From Shimia ponticola (lineage in GTDB: Bacteria > Pseudomonadota > Alphaproteobacteria > Rhodobacterales > Rhodobacteraceae), in contig NZ_VCDK01000001.1 of NCBI RefSeq assembly GCF_007995215.1, forward strand, positions 62,001 through 126,000: a stretch of 64,000 nucleotides of DNA, given 5' to 3'. Within the stretch, counting starts at the first letter, position 1. Each line of letters begins with the position of its first letter. A program made the position numbers and the translations under genes. Of the stretch, positions 50,701-59,558 are shown in pieces. The notes below the pieces were generated by a model. The model had not been told where the DNA came from and made no database searches. It saw nothing but the letters and a program-made list of their open reading frames with translations.

Positions 50701-53700
50701 AATACTGCAAAGCAACGCCAACGCAGTGATTGATGGCGGTGCGGGCAACGACATCATCATGATCCGCGAGCACGGCGGTGCCAATGCCATCACCCATGGG
50801 GGCGACGGCTTTGATACGCTCGCTTTTTTTGATTTCTTGAACGGTGCCGCGATCCGTGTGGAATTGCTGCGTGGTACGGCCGATACGCTTTTTGATCTTG
50901 GCGGATCGAATTACAACTTTGTCCAGACGGATTTGACATCCATCGAACGCGTCGTCGGTTCCGAAGGGGCCGACCAATTGATCGGCTCGAATTCCGGTGA
51001 AGAACTGATCGGCCGTGAGGGTCGTGACTTTCTCGATGGTCTGGACGGACGTGACATCCTCTACGGCGGCGATGACCGCGACCGGCTGGAAGGCGGCGGT
51101 GGCGCCGACTTTATTCACGGTGGTCTCGGGAACGATATCATCGACGGTGAAACGAACAGCGATCCGACAGAGGCCGAAGCGGATACAGTTTCATACGAAA
51201 CAGCATATCGCGACACTGTCACGGGCGGCTTGGTGGCCAACGCCTTTGGCGGGGTGACTGTTGATCTGGCTGCCGGGACTGCGTCTGGCGCTCATGGAAA
51301 TGACACCATCTTGAACATTGAGAATGTCATTGGCTCTAACAATGACGATGCGATTAGCGGGAACGGTGTCGCCAATGTTTTGAACGGCGGGATTGGTGAC
51401 GACTATCTGGCCGGGCGTGGCGGGGATGATCTCTTTTCACTGGACGGCAGCGATTGGGCAGAGGGAGGAACCGGAAACGACACCTTCCTTGTCACAGGGG
51501 CTGGTGATCTCTCAGCGCATGGCGGCGCGGGAACCGACGCGTTTGATGCATCTTCGATGGACGGTGGGTTGGTCATTGACCTGAACCAGAACCTGATCAG
51601 CGGCGAACTTGATGGGATGGTTCCCGTCTGGGCGGATTTCGGAACTGCCGAGGCGCGCACAGTGGATGGTGTGACACTGACGCCGCTCGATGTTTGGGGT
51701 GCTGACCCGGTCAATGCTCGAGACGCGGCAGATGCCGCACGCGATGTGCCCGATAATGCTGCTTTTGAGATCATCATGATCCCAGCGTCCGAAGCCTTTG
51801 CAAATGCCATGGGGCAGGGACCGGACGCCTTTTTTGGCGGTGAAAACATCGACATGCTGCGCCTGAACAGCGGCGGGAACACGGATGAATACGCGCAGGC
51901 GGCTGGCTATACCATGCCCTCGGGAGCCATGACTTTCGAGATGCTGTTGCGCTCGGACGAGCCGCTTGATCCAACCGGCCCGGATCAGGTGTTGGCGTCC
52001 TTCGCCACCAGCACCGCGGCCAACAATGCCTTTTTGGTCTATGGTTTCCGCGACTCGCGTGGGATCGAGATCACATATAACGGCGTGAGCTATCAAACGG
52101 GCGTTCTCCTGTCGTCCGTGATTGACGCGCAACTGCACCGCTTTTCCGTCTCTATCGATCCGGCAACTGACTTTGTGCGGGTGTTTATTGACGGGGACGA
52201 GGTCTTTGCAGCCGATACACAGAGCATTACGGCCTTGACCGCCCAAGGCAGTCTTGTGATTGGGCAGGAACAAGATGCAGTCGGCGGCGATTTTAATCCG
52301 GCTCAGATCCTTCAGGCTTCGGTTGCTGATATTCGTATCTGGGACAGCGCCCGATCCGAACAGGATATCCTAGACACAGCCTTTGTCCCGATCGCTGATC
52401 CGGCAAACGAGGCGGGGCTGGTGTCGAACTGGCAACCGGATGCAGAGACGCCGAATTTGATCGTGGACGCCGCAGGTGGCACAGCGATGAACGTGATCAA
52501 TGGCCCGGTGTATTCCGATCTGGTGGAGCACACAGGGTACGAAGGATCGATCACAGGGATTGAACAGGTCGTTGGCACGTCCGGTGCTGACATCATCATT
52601 GGACGCAGTGATGATGGCCGGTTTGGCACACAGGCTTTTGACGCGGTTTCAATCAATCCCGGTGTGACGACTGATCAATATGCCGGAGTCTCCAGCTTTG
52701 GTATGCCATCGGGTGATCTGACGGTGGAAATGCTTTTCCGGGTGAATGGCCCGTTTTTGACGAACGATCAGACTTTTACGACGATCATGTCTTACGCAAG
52801 CTCGAACAGCCTCAACAACGCGCTGTCGCTCTTTGCGGCGAATGGCTTCATCAAGCTCGCGTTGAACAATGCGACATTGTCGACGGATGTCCCAATTTCG
52901 TTGATCACGGACGGTGCCGCGCACCGAATTTCATTCTCGATTGATCCGGCGACCGACACCTTTGCCCTCTATATCGATGGCACGCTGGAATTCAGTTCAA
53001 ACGCCATTGCCTTTGGCAGTGTCGCGTCCGGCGGTACTTTGATCTTTGGGCAGGAACAGGACGTGGTCGGTGGCTCTTTTGATCCAAATCAGGCTATCCA
53101 CGCCGACTACGGCGACATTCGCGTTTGGGATGATGCGCGCACGGCGCAAGAAATCGCGGACAACGCCTTTGTAGCGATCGACCAGCCGCAGACAGAAGCA
53201 GGGCTTGTCGCCAATTGGCAGGTTGATCCTGCATCTCCTGGCATAATCCCAGATGCGGTCGGTGGCACGGGGCTGTCTCTTGTTGGAGGGCCGGAGTTCA
53301 CCGAGTTTGGCCATGAAAGCATGGACGACAACTTGTCTGGGGCAGGGGGCGACGACCAGCTTATCGGCGGGGTCGGCGCTGACACGCTGACCGGCGGAAC
53401 CGGCGAAGATGTTTTCGTGTTTACCGAAGGAATGGACGCGGACACGATCACTGACTTTACCGCAGGCGAAGATCTGATGGACCTGTCGGTCCTGCTGGAT
53501 GCGCTCGACACGGTGACATTTATCGCGGCAGAAAGTGGCGGCAAATCCGGCACCGCGTTGTTGGGAAGCACACAAAACCTGACAAACGCCTCCGGCAATC
53601 AGGTTACGATCACGGCCACTCAAAACGGGGCAGACACATTGCTGACGATTACCTCCGTGGATCCGATTGTCGGATCGGCGATGACGCAATTCTCGATGAC

Positions 53701-53758
53701 CGTCGCGCTGGAAGACGTTACTGCAATGGATCTGGACGCTTCGGATTTCGTTTTCTAG
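47729..53758 (+). CDS. giant RTX calcium-binding protein with tandem LamG-like domains
   Basis: 2,009 residues from ATG 47729 (GGGTGG eight bases upstream; GTG 47717 also possible). Residues 1-370 are helical and acidic, with an EF-hand-like DVDLNGNGRIDGLD loop near 113. From about 400 to 1,280 there are several blocks of Gly-Asp-rich RTX nonapeptides (GGxGxDxxx), separated by beta-rich linkers. Two homologous ConA/laminin-G-like domains of about 210 residues follow (about 1,376-1,590 and 1,634-1,845), then a short RTX block and a C-terminal tail ending in DLDASDFVF, typical of type I secretion substrates. Calcium would fold it outside the cell. No catalytic domain, acyltransferase or type I secretion genes were seen nearby. 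Probably a surface or matrix adhesin. Confidence 0.85.
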   Translation: MSGAGPQLIDFRNNVDQTVTNLESVRSLLLSIFDFIDDTKDLVDYVENTGAVADTVYQVGTTAVQIIQLVQAFGPLGTAATTIRNVLDGGPSGLSPNVLEIADDIRQVVWDINGDVDLNGNGRIDGLDVNPNGEEGTRLDDLQSALNLAKADILSKVLAVDTQIEYLEGVGDSTDLFISALDVATQSGASYASDFTNLRDRLDTFVQPANTAMEALDGTFDAFQTVYDSLVELFDIFELAEIDLSIAVNLDFGSLDDLMAILDVPLQLAQQAIAPVEPFLDAVGAAVDLIINPVIEYLTETLSLDTLLDDIADRIEAILPDFTPLTQFQAQVTALLNELSAFASDTIAQVDAFTDSVTGAIEYMGDALATQPVWGSIAWGPTGIGSDSILPETIFGGADDEIFDGRAGADTIQAGGGNDIIVASEGTDNIHGGDGVDMLYIDANFGEFELFRETAGGPIRIIHVRPGSGTDFGVEIIHSDVEILAFANVVFDNIQSALIGGSLLQGDVNFDGQGNLLPDDLLILNTSGQEYDEFGNPVSDGFHRAEGLTGDDSIYGTFEDDHLLGGSGNDLLVGQGGDDILDGGTGNDTFLQLEGSNEAIIVTLGDGTGTSDAQTTSSDEGDDILLNLENYISEGESSGDYRFVIGGVFANTIKTGAARDVITGMGGDDLIDGGEEADLLIGGDGSDIIVGGDGNDFIISGGTPQAGDTDHYDGGEGNVDVLSYQSSRSSVISDLPTSILSLRGTVYTSGVFNDVLDNLSTNGTVRIDAETGIIEHLNSLGAVIATDTSTGFETYIGSDNDDIIYGYLTRESGTGNRTIKGGNGNDQLYMRNSNIVEGGNGDDTIYITPDGSGGEVSGGAGNDTLDISAIGDARVSLAPQSGGSSDLTLRLHSATFDGQIGPGGTTPGSVPAFFQLSLDSIENFTLGDFDDFIDLDSAVGSLTLNIDTGGGNDRVYIDRGTIDLELGAGNDWVQISDVANVDGGADDDYIEILQSNANAVIDGGAGNDIIMIREHGGANAITHGGDGFDTLAFFDFLNGAAIRVELLRGTADTLFDLGGSNYNFVQTDLTSIERVVGSEGADQLIGSNSGEELIGREGRDFLDGLDGRDILYGGDDRDRLEGGGGADFIHGGLGNDIIDGETNSDPTEAEADTVSYETAYRDTVTGGLVANAFGGVTVDLAAGTASGAHGNDTILNIENVIGSNNDDAISGNGVANVLNGGIGDDYLAGRGGDDLFSLDGSDWAEGGTGNDTFLVTGAGDLSAHGGAGTDAFDASSMDGGLVIDLNQNLISGELDGMVPVWADFGTAEARTVDGVTLTPLDVWGADPVNARDAADAARDVPDNAAFEIIMIPASEAFANAMGQGPDAFFGGENIDMLRLNSGGNTDEYAQAAGYTMPSGAMTFEMLLRSDEPLDPTGPDQVLASFATSTAANNAFLVYGFRDSRGIEITYNGVSYQTGVLLSSVIDAQLHRFSVSIDPATDFVRVFIDGDEVFAADTQSITALTAQGSLVIGQEQDAVGGDFNPAQILQASVADIRIWDSARSEQDILDTAFVPIADPANEAGLVSNWQPDAETPNLIVDAAGGTAMNVINGPVYSDLVEHTGYEGSITGIEQVVGTSGADIIIGRSDDGRFGTQAFDAVSINPGVTTDQYAGVSSFGMPSGDLTVEMLFRVNGPFLTNDQTFTTIMSYASSNSLNNALSLFAANGFIKLALNNATLSTDVPISLITDGAAHRISFSIDPATDTFALYIDGTLEFSSNAIAFGSVASGGTLIFGQEQDVVGGSFDPNQAIHADYGDIRVWDDARTAQEIADNAFVAIDQPQTEAGLVANWQVDPASPGIIPDAVGGTGLSLVGGPEFTEFGHESMDDNLSGAGGDDQLIGGVGADTLTGGTGEDVFVFTEGMDADTITDFTAGEDLMDLSVLLDALDTVTFIAAESGGKSGTALLGSTQNLTNASGNQVTITATQNGADTLLTITSVDPIVGSAMTQFSMTVALEDVTAMDLDASDFVF

Positions 53759-53774
53759 GACGTAACGGCGGCGT

Positions 53775-54725
53775 TCAACGTCGCCAGACATCCTCGCGTC
53801 CGCGCTCGTCGATGCGACGTGCCAATCCCTTGAATTCGGCTTCAAGGAACCTCTGGAAACGTCGGACAGCGGGACGCATGGGGCGGTCGATATGCCACAA
53901 AAGGCCAAGCTCCCGCTCTGGGTGTTCAAGCCGCACGGGCAAGGCCGTAATGGTCTTGGCCGCGCGTTGCATGAACACGACCGAGTAGGGCAGCACCGTC
54001 AGCGAGTCAGACCCCGCCATGACGCTGAAGATTGACGCAAGCGACCCGCCCGTAAAGCTCACCCGGAAATCTGATATGCCGATGCTTGCCAACGCCGCCT
54101 TGAGGTCTGCGTAAAGCGGGCTGCCAGCCGGTGGTGCGATCCAAGGGTAAGCGGCGATGTCTTCCAGTTTGACCGCCGAGCGGCGCGCCAGCGGATGCGA
54201 CGGAGCGCACGCCAGCACATTACGGCCCCTCAGGATCGGACGGAAATTCAGATGCGCAGGCACTTCGTTGGGGCGTACAGGGCAAATCGCAAGATCAATG
54301 CTTCCCAGCGCCAGTTGCTCTGAAAGCTCATCAAAATATCCGTAGCTTTGGTGGATCGCCACATCAGGGAAGGCATTTTGAAACGACGCCATCATGCTTG
54401 CGATGACACCATCCATGAAAATGGGCGTCCCCGCGACCCGTGCCGTGCCTGCTTTGCCACCCGAATATAGCGCAACAGCGGTTTCGGCGGCGACGTTCGC
54501 CGCTGCGATGATGCGGCCTTGATCTGCCAGAGTTTTGCATAATTCTGTCGGTCGCAACGGGCGTTTGCCCTTTTCAAACAGGCGCGACCCTAACCGTTGT
54601 TCCAGCATCGCGACCGATCGCGAGACACTTGGCTGAGATTTGTTCAGGGCCAAGGCACCTTCGCCCAATCCGCCTGCATCGATGATCGCTGCAAGCATTT
54701 GCAGGTGGTTTGGGTCTATTTTCAT
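53775..54725 (-). CDS. LysR-family transcriptional regulator
   Basis: 316 residues with the N-terminal HTH (ALALNKSQPSVSRSVAMLEQRLGSRLFE, about 24-51) and a type 2 periplasmic-binding effector domain. It is divergent from the maleylacetate reductase gene, the classic layout for a LysR activator of an aromatic degradation operon; the effector is likely a pathway intermediate. Overlapping inverted repeats in the gap start at its own initiation codon. Converges on the RTX gene, 16 bases apart. Confidence 0.86.
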   Translation of the reverse strand: MKIDPNHLQMLAAIIDAGGLGEGALALNKSQPSVSRSVAMLEQRLGSRLFEKGKRPLRPTELCKTLADQGRIIAAANVAAETAVALYSGGKAGTARVAGTPIFMDGVIASMMASFQNAFPDVAIHQSYGYFDELSEQLALGSIDLAICPVRPNEVPAHLNFRPILRGRNVLACAPSHPLARRSAVKLEDIAAYPWIAPPAGSPLYADLKAALASIGISDFRVSFTGGSLASIFSVMAGSDSLTVLPYSVVFMQRAAKTITALPVRLEHPERELGLLWHIDRPMRPAVRRFQRFLEAEFKGLARRIDERGREDVWRR

Positions 54726-54744
54726 AACTTTGTGTTATATTAAC
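54724..54744. promoter_or_regulatory. overlapping inverted repeats, candidate LysR operator
   Basis: ATAAC-N5-GTTAT (54724-54738) and GTTA-TAT-TAAC (54734-54744) overlap, and the first includes the LysR start codon. The T-N11-A architecture and the divergent position fit an autoregulatory LysR site. Confidence 0.5.
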
Positions 54745-54814
54745 TGTCAGGGTTTCGATCAACTGCATGTTTTTTGGCGCTAAGCTACATTGCAAGCAGA
54801 TGGAGATTGCCCTG

Positions 54815-55879
54815 ATGGGACAGCCAGCCCCAGACCTGTCGTCAGATGTCCGCGTCGTCTTCGGTGCGGGGTCGCGCGCGTCTGTGGCAGCGGAGGTCCG
54901 CAAGCTGGGTTTGTCAAAGGCTCTCGTGTTGGCGACGCCGCATCAACATGATGCCGCTTTGGGCATTGCCGAGCATCTGGGCAATCTGGCCGTTGGGGTA
55001 TTCTGCAAAGCCGAGATGCACACGCCGGTTCATGTCACCGAAGCGGCCATGGCGCATGTGATCGAGACCAAGGCAGATTGTGTCGTGTCTATCGGCGGCG
55101 GTTCGACCATTGGGCTGGGCAAGGCCATCGCCTATCGCACCGGGCTGACGCAAGTTGTCATCCCGACGACCTACGCAGGTAGCGAATGCACTCCAATCCT
55201 GGGACAGACAGAGAACGGGGTCAAAACCACTCTGCGCGATCCCAGTGTTTTACCCGAAGTCATCCTATACGATGCCGAGCTTGTAAGAACGCTGCCTCTG
55301 GGCATGACGGTCACATCCGCCTTGAATGCGATGGCGCATGCAGCAGAGGCGCTTTATGCCACAAACCGAACGCTGGAAACCACTGCCCTTGCGGTTCAGG
55401 GTCTCAAGGCGTTTGTCGATGGGCTGCCCAAGGTTTTGCAGGACCCATGGGACCTGAAAGCGCGGGAAGAGACGCAGCGCGGCGCATGGGCCTGTGGGAC
55501 TGTACTTGGTCAAGCCGACATGGCGCTCCATCACAAGCTTTGTCACACGCTCGGCGGTTCATTCAATCTGCCGCATGCCGATACACACGCGATCATCCTG
55601 CCACATGCCATCGCCTATAATGCCCGTGCCGCCGCAAAAGACCTGACACCGATCTGTGATCTGCTGGGTGGCACGAATGCAGGCACGGCTTTGTACAGCT
55701 TTGCAAAGTCGATGAATGCGCCGCTGGCGTTGAAGGAGTTGGGTCTCAAGGCCGACGATCTTGAGCGTGCCGCCGATCTCGCAACGATGAAACCATACCC
55801 GAACCCGCAGCCCGTCACGCGTGACGATATTCTCGCGTTGCTGACGGCTGCTTGGGCCGGGGACACACCAATAGAATAA
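54815..55879 (+). CDS. maleylacetate reductase (iron-containing alcohol dehydrogenase family)
   Basis: 354 residues. Reduces maleylacetate to 3-oxoadipate with NAD(P)H. Visible features: SIGGGSTIGLGKAIA nucleotide motif (about 94-108), PTTYAGSE, and the metal-region HHKLCHTLGGSFNLPHADTHA segment, all as in TfdF/GraC-type enzymes. ATG 54815 is chosen for its GGAG site; earlier ATGs at 54767 and 54800 lengthen it to 370 or 359 residues. First gene of the aromatic operon; together with the monooxygenase and intradiol dioxygenase downstream it completes a hydroxyquinol-type pathway. Confidence 0.83.
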   Translation: MGQPAPDLSSDVRVVFGAGSRASVAAEVRKLGLSKALVLATPHQHDAALGIAEHLGNLAVGVFCKAEMHTPVHVTEAAMAHVIETKADCVVSIGGGSTIGLGKAIAYRTGLTQVVIPTTYAGSECTPILGQTENGVKTTLRDPSVLPEVILYDAELVRTLPLGMTVTSALNAMAHAAEALYATNRTLETTALAVQGLKAFVDGLPKVLQDPWDLKAREETQRGAWACGTVLGQADMALHHKLCHTLGGSFNLPHADTHAIILPHAIAYNARAAAKDLTPICDLLGGTNAGTALYSFAKSMNAPLALKELGLKADDLERAADLATMKPYPNPQPVTRDDILALLTAAWAGDTPIE

Positions 55880-55904
55880 TCAATACGACGTCTGGGAGGA
55901 CATC

Positions 55905-57182
55905 ATGATCACACGCCGTAAACTACTGAAATCAAGCGCCGCCACTGGCCTGACGCTTGCCGCTGGCGGCCTCGCGGCGCCCGCATTGGCCCAAGGTGCC
56001 AAGATCCGTTTGGGCTATGTCAGCCCGCAATCAGGGCCATTGGCGGCGTTTTCCGAGGCGGATCAGTTCATCATCGACGGGTTTCTGGCGTCGGATGCGG
56101 GCGCGAATTTTGAAGTCATCGTCAAAGACAGCCAGTCGAACCCGAACCGCGCGGCAGAGGTGGCCAAGGAGCTGATCATTGATGACGAGATCGACATGAT
56201 GTTGGTCGCGTCCACACCCGAGACAACGAACCCGGTCGCCACCACCTGCGAAGCAGAAGAAATCCCCGTGATTTCGACCGTTGCGCCGTGGCAACCATAC
56301 TTCATCGGCCAGCAAGGCAACCCCGGCGATCCGTCAAGCTGGCGTCCGTTTGATTTCAGCTTCCACTTCTTCTGGGGCCTCGAAGACGTCATCTCGACCT
56401 TCACGGCGATGTGGAACCAGTTGGAAACCAACAAATCCGTTGGCGCGATTTTCCCCAACGATGGCGACGGAAACGCTTGGGGTGATCCAAATGTGGGCTT
56501 CCCGCCAGTGCTGGACGCCCAAGGTTATTCGCTGACAGACACCGGTCGTTACCAGAACCTGACCGATGACTTCAGCGCGCAGATCAACGCGTTCAAGGCC
56601 GCAAACTGCGAGATCGTCACGGGCGTGCCGATCCCGCCTGATTTCACGACATTCTGGACGCAGGCCAAACAGCAGGGCTTCAACCCGAAGGCCGCCAGCA
56701 TCGGTAAGGCGATCCTGTTCCCGCAGGCCGTCGAGGCGCTGGGCGATCAAGGACACAACCTCAGTTCAGAGGTCTGGTGGTCTCCATCGCATCCATTTGC
56801 GTCGTCACTGACGGGTCAGTCGGCTGGTGATCTGGCCGCCGGATACGAGGCCGCGACCGGCAAGCAGTGGACCCAGCCCATCGGGTTTGTCCATGCGTTG
56901 TTTGAAATGGCTGCAAGTGTGATGAGCCGCGTCGAAGACAGCCGCGATCCCGATGAAGTGACTGCAGCGATTGCTGCGACGCAACTGTCTTCCATGGTTG
57001 GCCGTATCGCATTCGACGGCGCAGGACTGCCTCCGTTTGCCGCACAAAACGTCGCCAAGACCCCATTGGTTGGTGGTCAGTGGCGGCTGCGTGATGGTGG
57101 GGGGTACGATCTTGTCATCGTTGATAACTCTGACCATCCGGACATCCCAACCGGCGGCACGATGGAAGAAATTCCAGCGTAA
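55905..57182 (+). CDS. ABC transporter substrate-binding protein (branched-chain amino-acid type)
   Basis: 425 residues. The N-terminus MITRRKLLKSSAATGLTLAAGGLAAPALAQ is a Tat signal, cut after about residue 30. The rest is a type I periplasmic-binding fold of the LivJ/urea/aromatic-acid family (KIRLGYVSPQSGPLAAFSEADQF at the start). It captures the substrate for the LivGFHM-like transporter encoded downstream; given the operon this is probably an aromatic compound or its precursor. A GGGAGGACATC site precedes the ATG; a stable hairpin follows the stop. Confidence 0.85.
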   Translation: MITRRKLLKSSAATGLTLAAGGLAAPALAQGAKIRLGYVSPQSGPLAAFSEADQFIIDGFLASDAGANFEVIVKDSQSNPNRAAEVAKELIIDDEIDMMLVASTPETTNPVATTCEAEEIPVISTVAPWQPYFIGQQGNPGDPSSWRPFDFSFHFFWGLEDVISTFTAMWNQLETNKSVGAIFPNDGDGNAWGDPNVGFPPVLDAQGYSLTDTGRYQNLTDDFSAQINAFKAANCEIVTGVPIPPDFTTFWTQAKQQGFNPKAASIGKAILFPQAVEALGDQGHNLSSEVWWSPSHPFASSLTGQSAGDLAAGYEAATGKQWTQPIGFVHALFEMAASVMSRVEDSRDPDEVTAAIAATQLSSMVGRIAFDGAGLPPFAAQNVAKTPLVGGQWRLRDGGGYDLVIVDNSDHPDIPTGGTMEEIPA

Positions 57183-57191
57183 ACTGACAGG

Positions 57192-57219
57192 CGCGCCCTC
57201 GCAGGAGTGCGGGGGCGTG
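57192..57219 (+). other. stable mRNA hairpin between SBP and ATPase genes
   Basis: A 12-pair stem (one or two G:T pairs) closes on a GGAG loop ten bases after the stop of the binding-protein gene, with no T-run. Such hairpins protect upstream mRNA and raise binding-protein levels relative to the rest of the transporter. Confidence 0.55.
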
Positions 57220-57271
57220 GCTTCATCCCGTTCCTGATCAAAAAGGCTGCGTCCCCGGGCGCTGAACCTGT

Positions 57272-57991
57272 ATGACCATGCTTGCCCTGCAAAATGTCTC
57301 GAAAAGCTTTGGCGCGTTGACCGTGACGGATGACGCGAGCTTCGAGGTGCCCAAAGGACAGGCACTTGGGATTATCGGCCCAAATGGTGCGGGTAAGTCG
57401 ACGCTCTTCAATCTGATCACCGGAAATCTGCGCGCGGACAAAGGCAGCATTCATTTTGAAGGCCGCGACGTGACCCATGTGTCGGCCATGGAGCGGTGCC
57501 TGACAGGCATTGGGCGATCGTTTCAGATCCCGCAACCCTTTGAAAAGCTGACCGTCTACGAAAACCTTCTTGTCGCCGCCACCCACGGGCGCAACCTCTC
57601 GGAAAGCGACGTGCGCGATGACTGCGCGGATATTCTCGAACGGACGGAACTTATCAAACGGGCCAATGTAGCTGCGGGCCAACTGTCTTTGCTGGAACGC
57701 AAACGGCTGGAACTGTCCCGGGCGATGGCCACGCAACCCAAGCTCTTGCTGCTGGACGAAATCGCAGGGGGCCTGACCGAAGGTGAATGTCAGGCCCTGA
57801 TCCAGACGATCAAGGAAATCCACGCCCAAGGCGTCACGATCATCTGGATCGAACATGTTCTGCACGCTTTGACCTCGGTTGTAGAACGGCTTCTCGTTCT
57901 TGATTTCGGACAGGTGATTGGCATCGGCGATCCCGATGAGATCATGTCGAGCCGCGCCGTGCAGGAGATCTATTTGGGGATTGATGTCTGA
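57272..57991 (+). CDS. ABC transporter ATP-binding protein (LivG type)
   Basis: 239 residues. Walker A GPNGAGKST (about 36-44) and Walker B LLLLDEIAGGL (about 155-165) are complete. The signature motif reads LSLLERKRLE instead of the usual LSGGQ-like sequence, a subfamily trait for LivG-like proteins in aromatic operons as far as I recall. ATG 57272 and 57278 are equally possible; no strong ribosome site. Cotranscribed with LivF/H/M-type genes. Confidence 0.83.
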   Translation: MTMLALQNVSKSFGALTVTDDASFEVPKGQALGIIGPNGAGKSTLFNLITGNLRADKGSIHFEGRDVTHVSAMERCLTGIGRSFQIPQPFEKLTVYENLLVAATHGRNLSESDVRDDCADILERTELIKRANVAAGQLSLLERKRLELSRAMATQPKLLLLDEIAGGLTEGECQALIQTIKEIHAQGVTIIWIEHVLHALTSVVERLLVLDFGQVIGIGDPDEIMSSRAVQEIYLGIDV

Positions 57992-58698
57992 TGGCGCTTT
58001 TGCAGACCACGAACCTGACGGCGAATTACGGTGATTTCCAAGCGCTGTTCGGCGTCGATATCGCGCTGAATGAGGCGGAAACCGTAGCGATCATCGGTGC
58101 CAACGGGGCCGGCAAGACCACATTGATGCGCTCGATTGCCGGTGTGCTGCGCAACACACCTGAGGCCGTCAGCTTTGATGGCAGACCAATTGGCACCACT
58201 CCCGCGGATGAGATCATGGCACAGGGCGTTGCCATGGTGCCCGAAGGCCGCAAGCTGTTCCCGTCGCTCAGCGTTGAGGAAAACCTGTTGATTGGAACCT
58301 ACGGTCGCAAGACCTCTGGCCACTGGAACCTGACGACGATCTACGAGCTGTTCCCGATCCTGGGAGAGCGTCGCAACAACCCCGGTACGGCCCTGTCTGG
58401 CGGCCAGCAACAGATGGTTGCCATCGGGCGGGCGTTGATGAGCAACCCACGCGTCTTGCTCTGTGACGAAATCAGCCTTGGTCTCGCACCCGTGGTCATC
58501 AAGGACATCTACAAGGCCGTGCCAAAGATCAAGGAAGCGGGGGCATCGCTGATTGTCGTTGAACAAGACATCGCGCAGGCGATGGCCGTCGCAGACCGGG
58601 TGTACTGCATGATGGAAGGCCGCGTGACGTTGTCGGGCACCCCGGACAGCTTGTCACGCGACGACATTCACAAAGCCTATTTCGGAGCAGGCCATTGA
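57991..58698 (+). CDS. ABC transporter ATP-binding protein (LivF type)
   Basis: 235 residues with Walker A GANGAGKTT (about 34-42), signature LSGGQQQMVAIGRAL (about 133-147) and Walker B VLLCDEISLGLAP. Forms the ATPase pair with the LivG-like protein. The start codon shares one base with the previous stop (TGATG). Confidence 0.87.
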   Translation: MALLQTTNLTANYGDFQALFGVDIALNEAETVAIIGANGAGKTTLMRSIAGVLRNTPEAVSFDGRPIGTTPADEIMAQGVAMVPEGRKLFPSLSVEENLLIGTYGRKTSGHWNLTTIYELFPILGERRNNPGTALSGGQQQMVAIGRALMSNPRVLLCDEISLGLAPVVIKDIYKAVPKIKEAGASLIVVEQDIAQAMAVADRVYCMMEGRVTLSGTPDSLSRDDIHKAYFGAGH

Positions 58699-59558
58699 TC
58701 TGGATTGATACAGTTATTCAGGGCGTTTTGCTGGGCGGGCTATATGCGCTCTTCGCATCGGGGCTCAGCCTTGTTTTCGGGATCATGCGTTTGGTGAACC
58801 TGGCGCACGGCGACCTGATCGTCATGGGGGCATACCTGATCCTCGTGCTCGTCACACTCCTCGGGTTGTCGCCGTTTGTGGCCGTCTTGATCGCGATGCC
58901 AATGATGTTTGCGGTGGGCTGGCTTCTCCAGAAGTTTTTGCTCAACCGAACGCTCGGTGACGATATTCTGCCTCCGCTCTTGGTGACATTCGGGCTGTCT
59001 ATCGCATTGCAAAATGCATTGCTCGAAGGCTTTTCGGCAGACAGTCAACGCCTGCCGACCAATGCGCTGACGACTGCGTCTGTCGATGTGGGGCCGATTA
59101 CCTTGGGTGTCATGCCACTCTTGACCTTTGGCTCGGCTGTTCTGGTCATCGTCGCTTTGAACCAGCTATTCTATCGAACCGAGCTTGGCCGCGCCTTCCG
59201 CGCCACATCGGACGATGCCACCACTGCCAGCTTGATGGGGATCAAACCGGGCAACATCTTTGCCACGGCCACCGGAATTGCTTTGGTTATCGTCACGATT
59301 GCGGCGTTGTACCTTGGCCTGCGCGCGAATTTCGATCCCAATATCGGTCCCGCGCGGCTGATCTACGCCTTCGAGGCGGTGATCATCGGTGGCCTTGGGT
59401 CGCTGTGGGGAACCCTGCTTGGCGGGATCATCATCGGTGTCGCGCAGACAGTCGGGGCCGCGATCAATCCGGAATGGCAGATCCTTGCAGGACATGTGGC
59501 ATTTTTAGCCGTGCTTCTGATCCGTCCTCGCGGCCTCTTTCCTAGGGTGAACGACTGA
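58695..59558 (+). CDS. ABC transporter permease (LivH type)
   Basis: 287-residue membrane protein with about eight hydrophobic helices and the LivH opening (QGVLLGGLYALFASGLSLVFG). TTG start overlapping the LivF stop (TTGA); no later start preserves the first helix. One half of the membrane channel for the operon's substrate. Confidence 0.86.
   Translation: MIWIDTVIQGVLLGGLYALFASGLSLVFGIMRLVNLAHGDLIVMGAYLILVLVTLLGLSPFVAVLIAMPMMFAVGWLLQKFLLNRTLGDDILPPLLVTFGLSIALQNALLEGFSADSQRLPTNALTTASVDVGPITLGVMPLLTFGSAVLVIVALNQLFYRTELGRAFRATSDDATTASLMGIKPGNIFATATGIALVIVTIAALYLGLRANFDPNIGPARLIYAFEAVIIGGLGSLWGTLLGGIIIGVAQTVGAAINPEWQILAGHVAFLAVLLIRPRGLFPRVND

Noticed and set aside
48950-51470. Repetitive Gly-Asp coding DNA considered as a tandem DNA repeat or CRISPR-like array
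   Set aside because: The periodicity is at the protein level (RTX nonapeptides) with diverged codons and no constant-length spacers.
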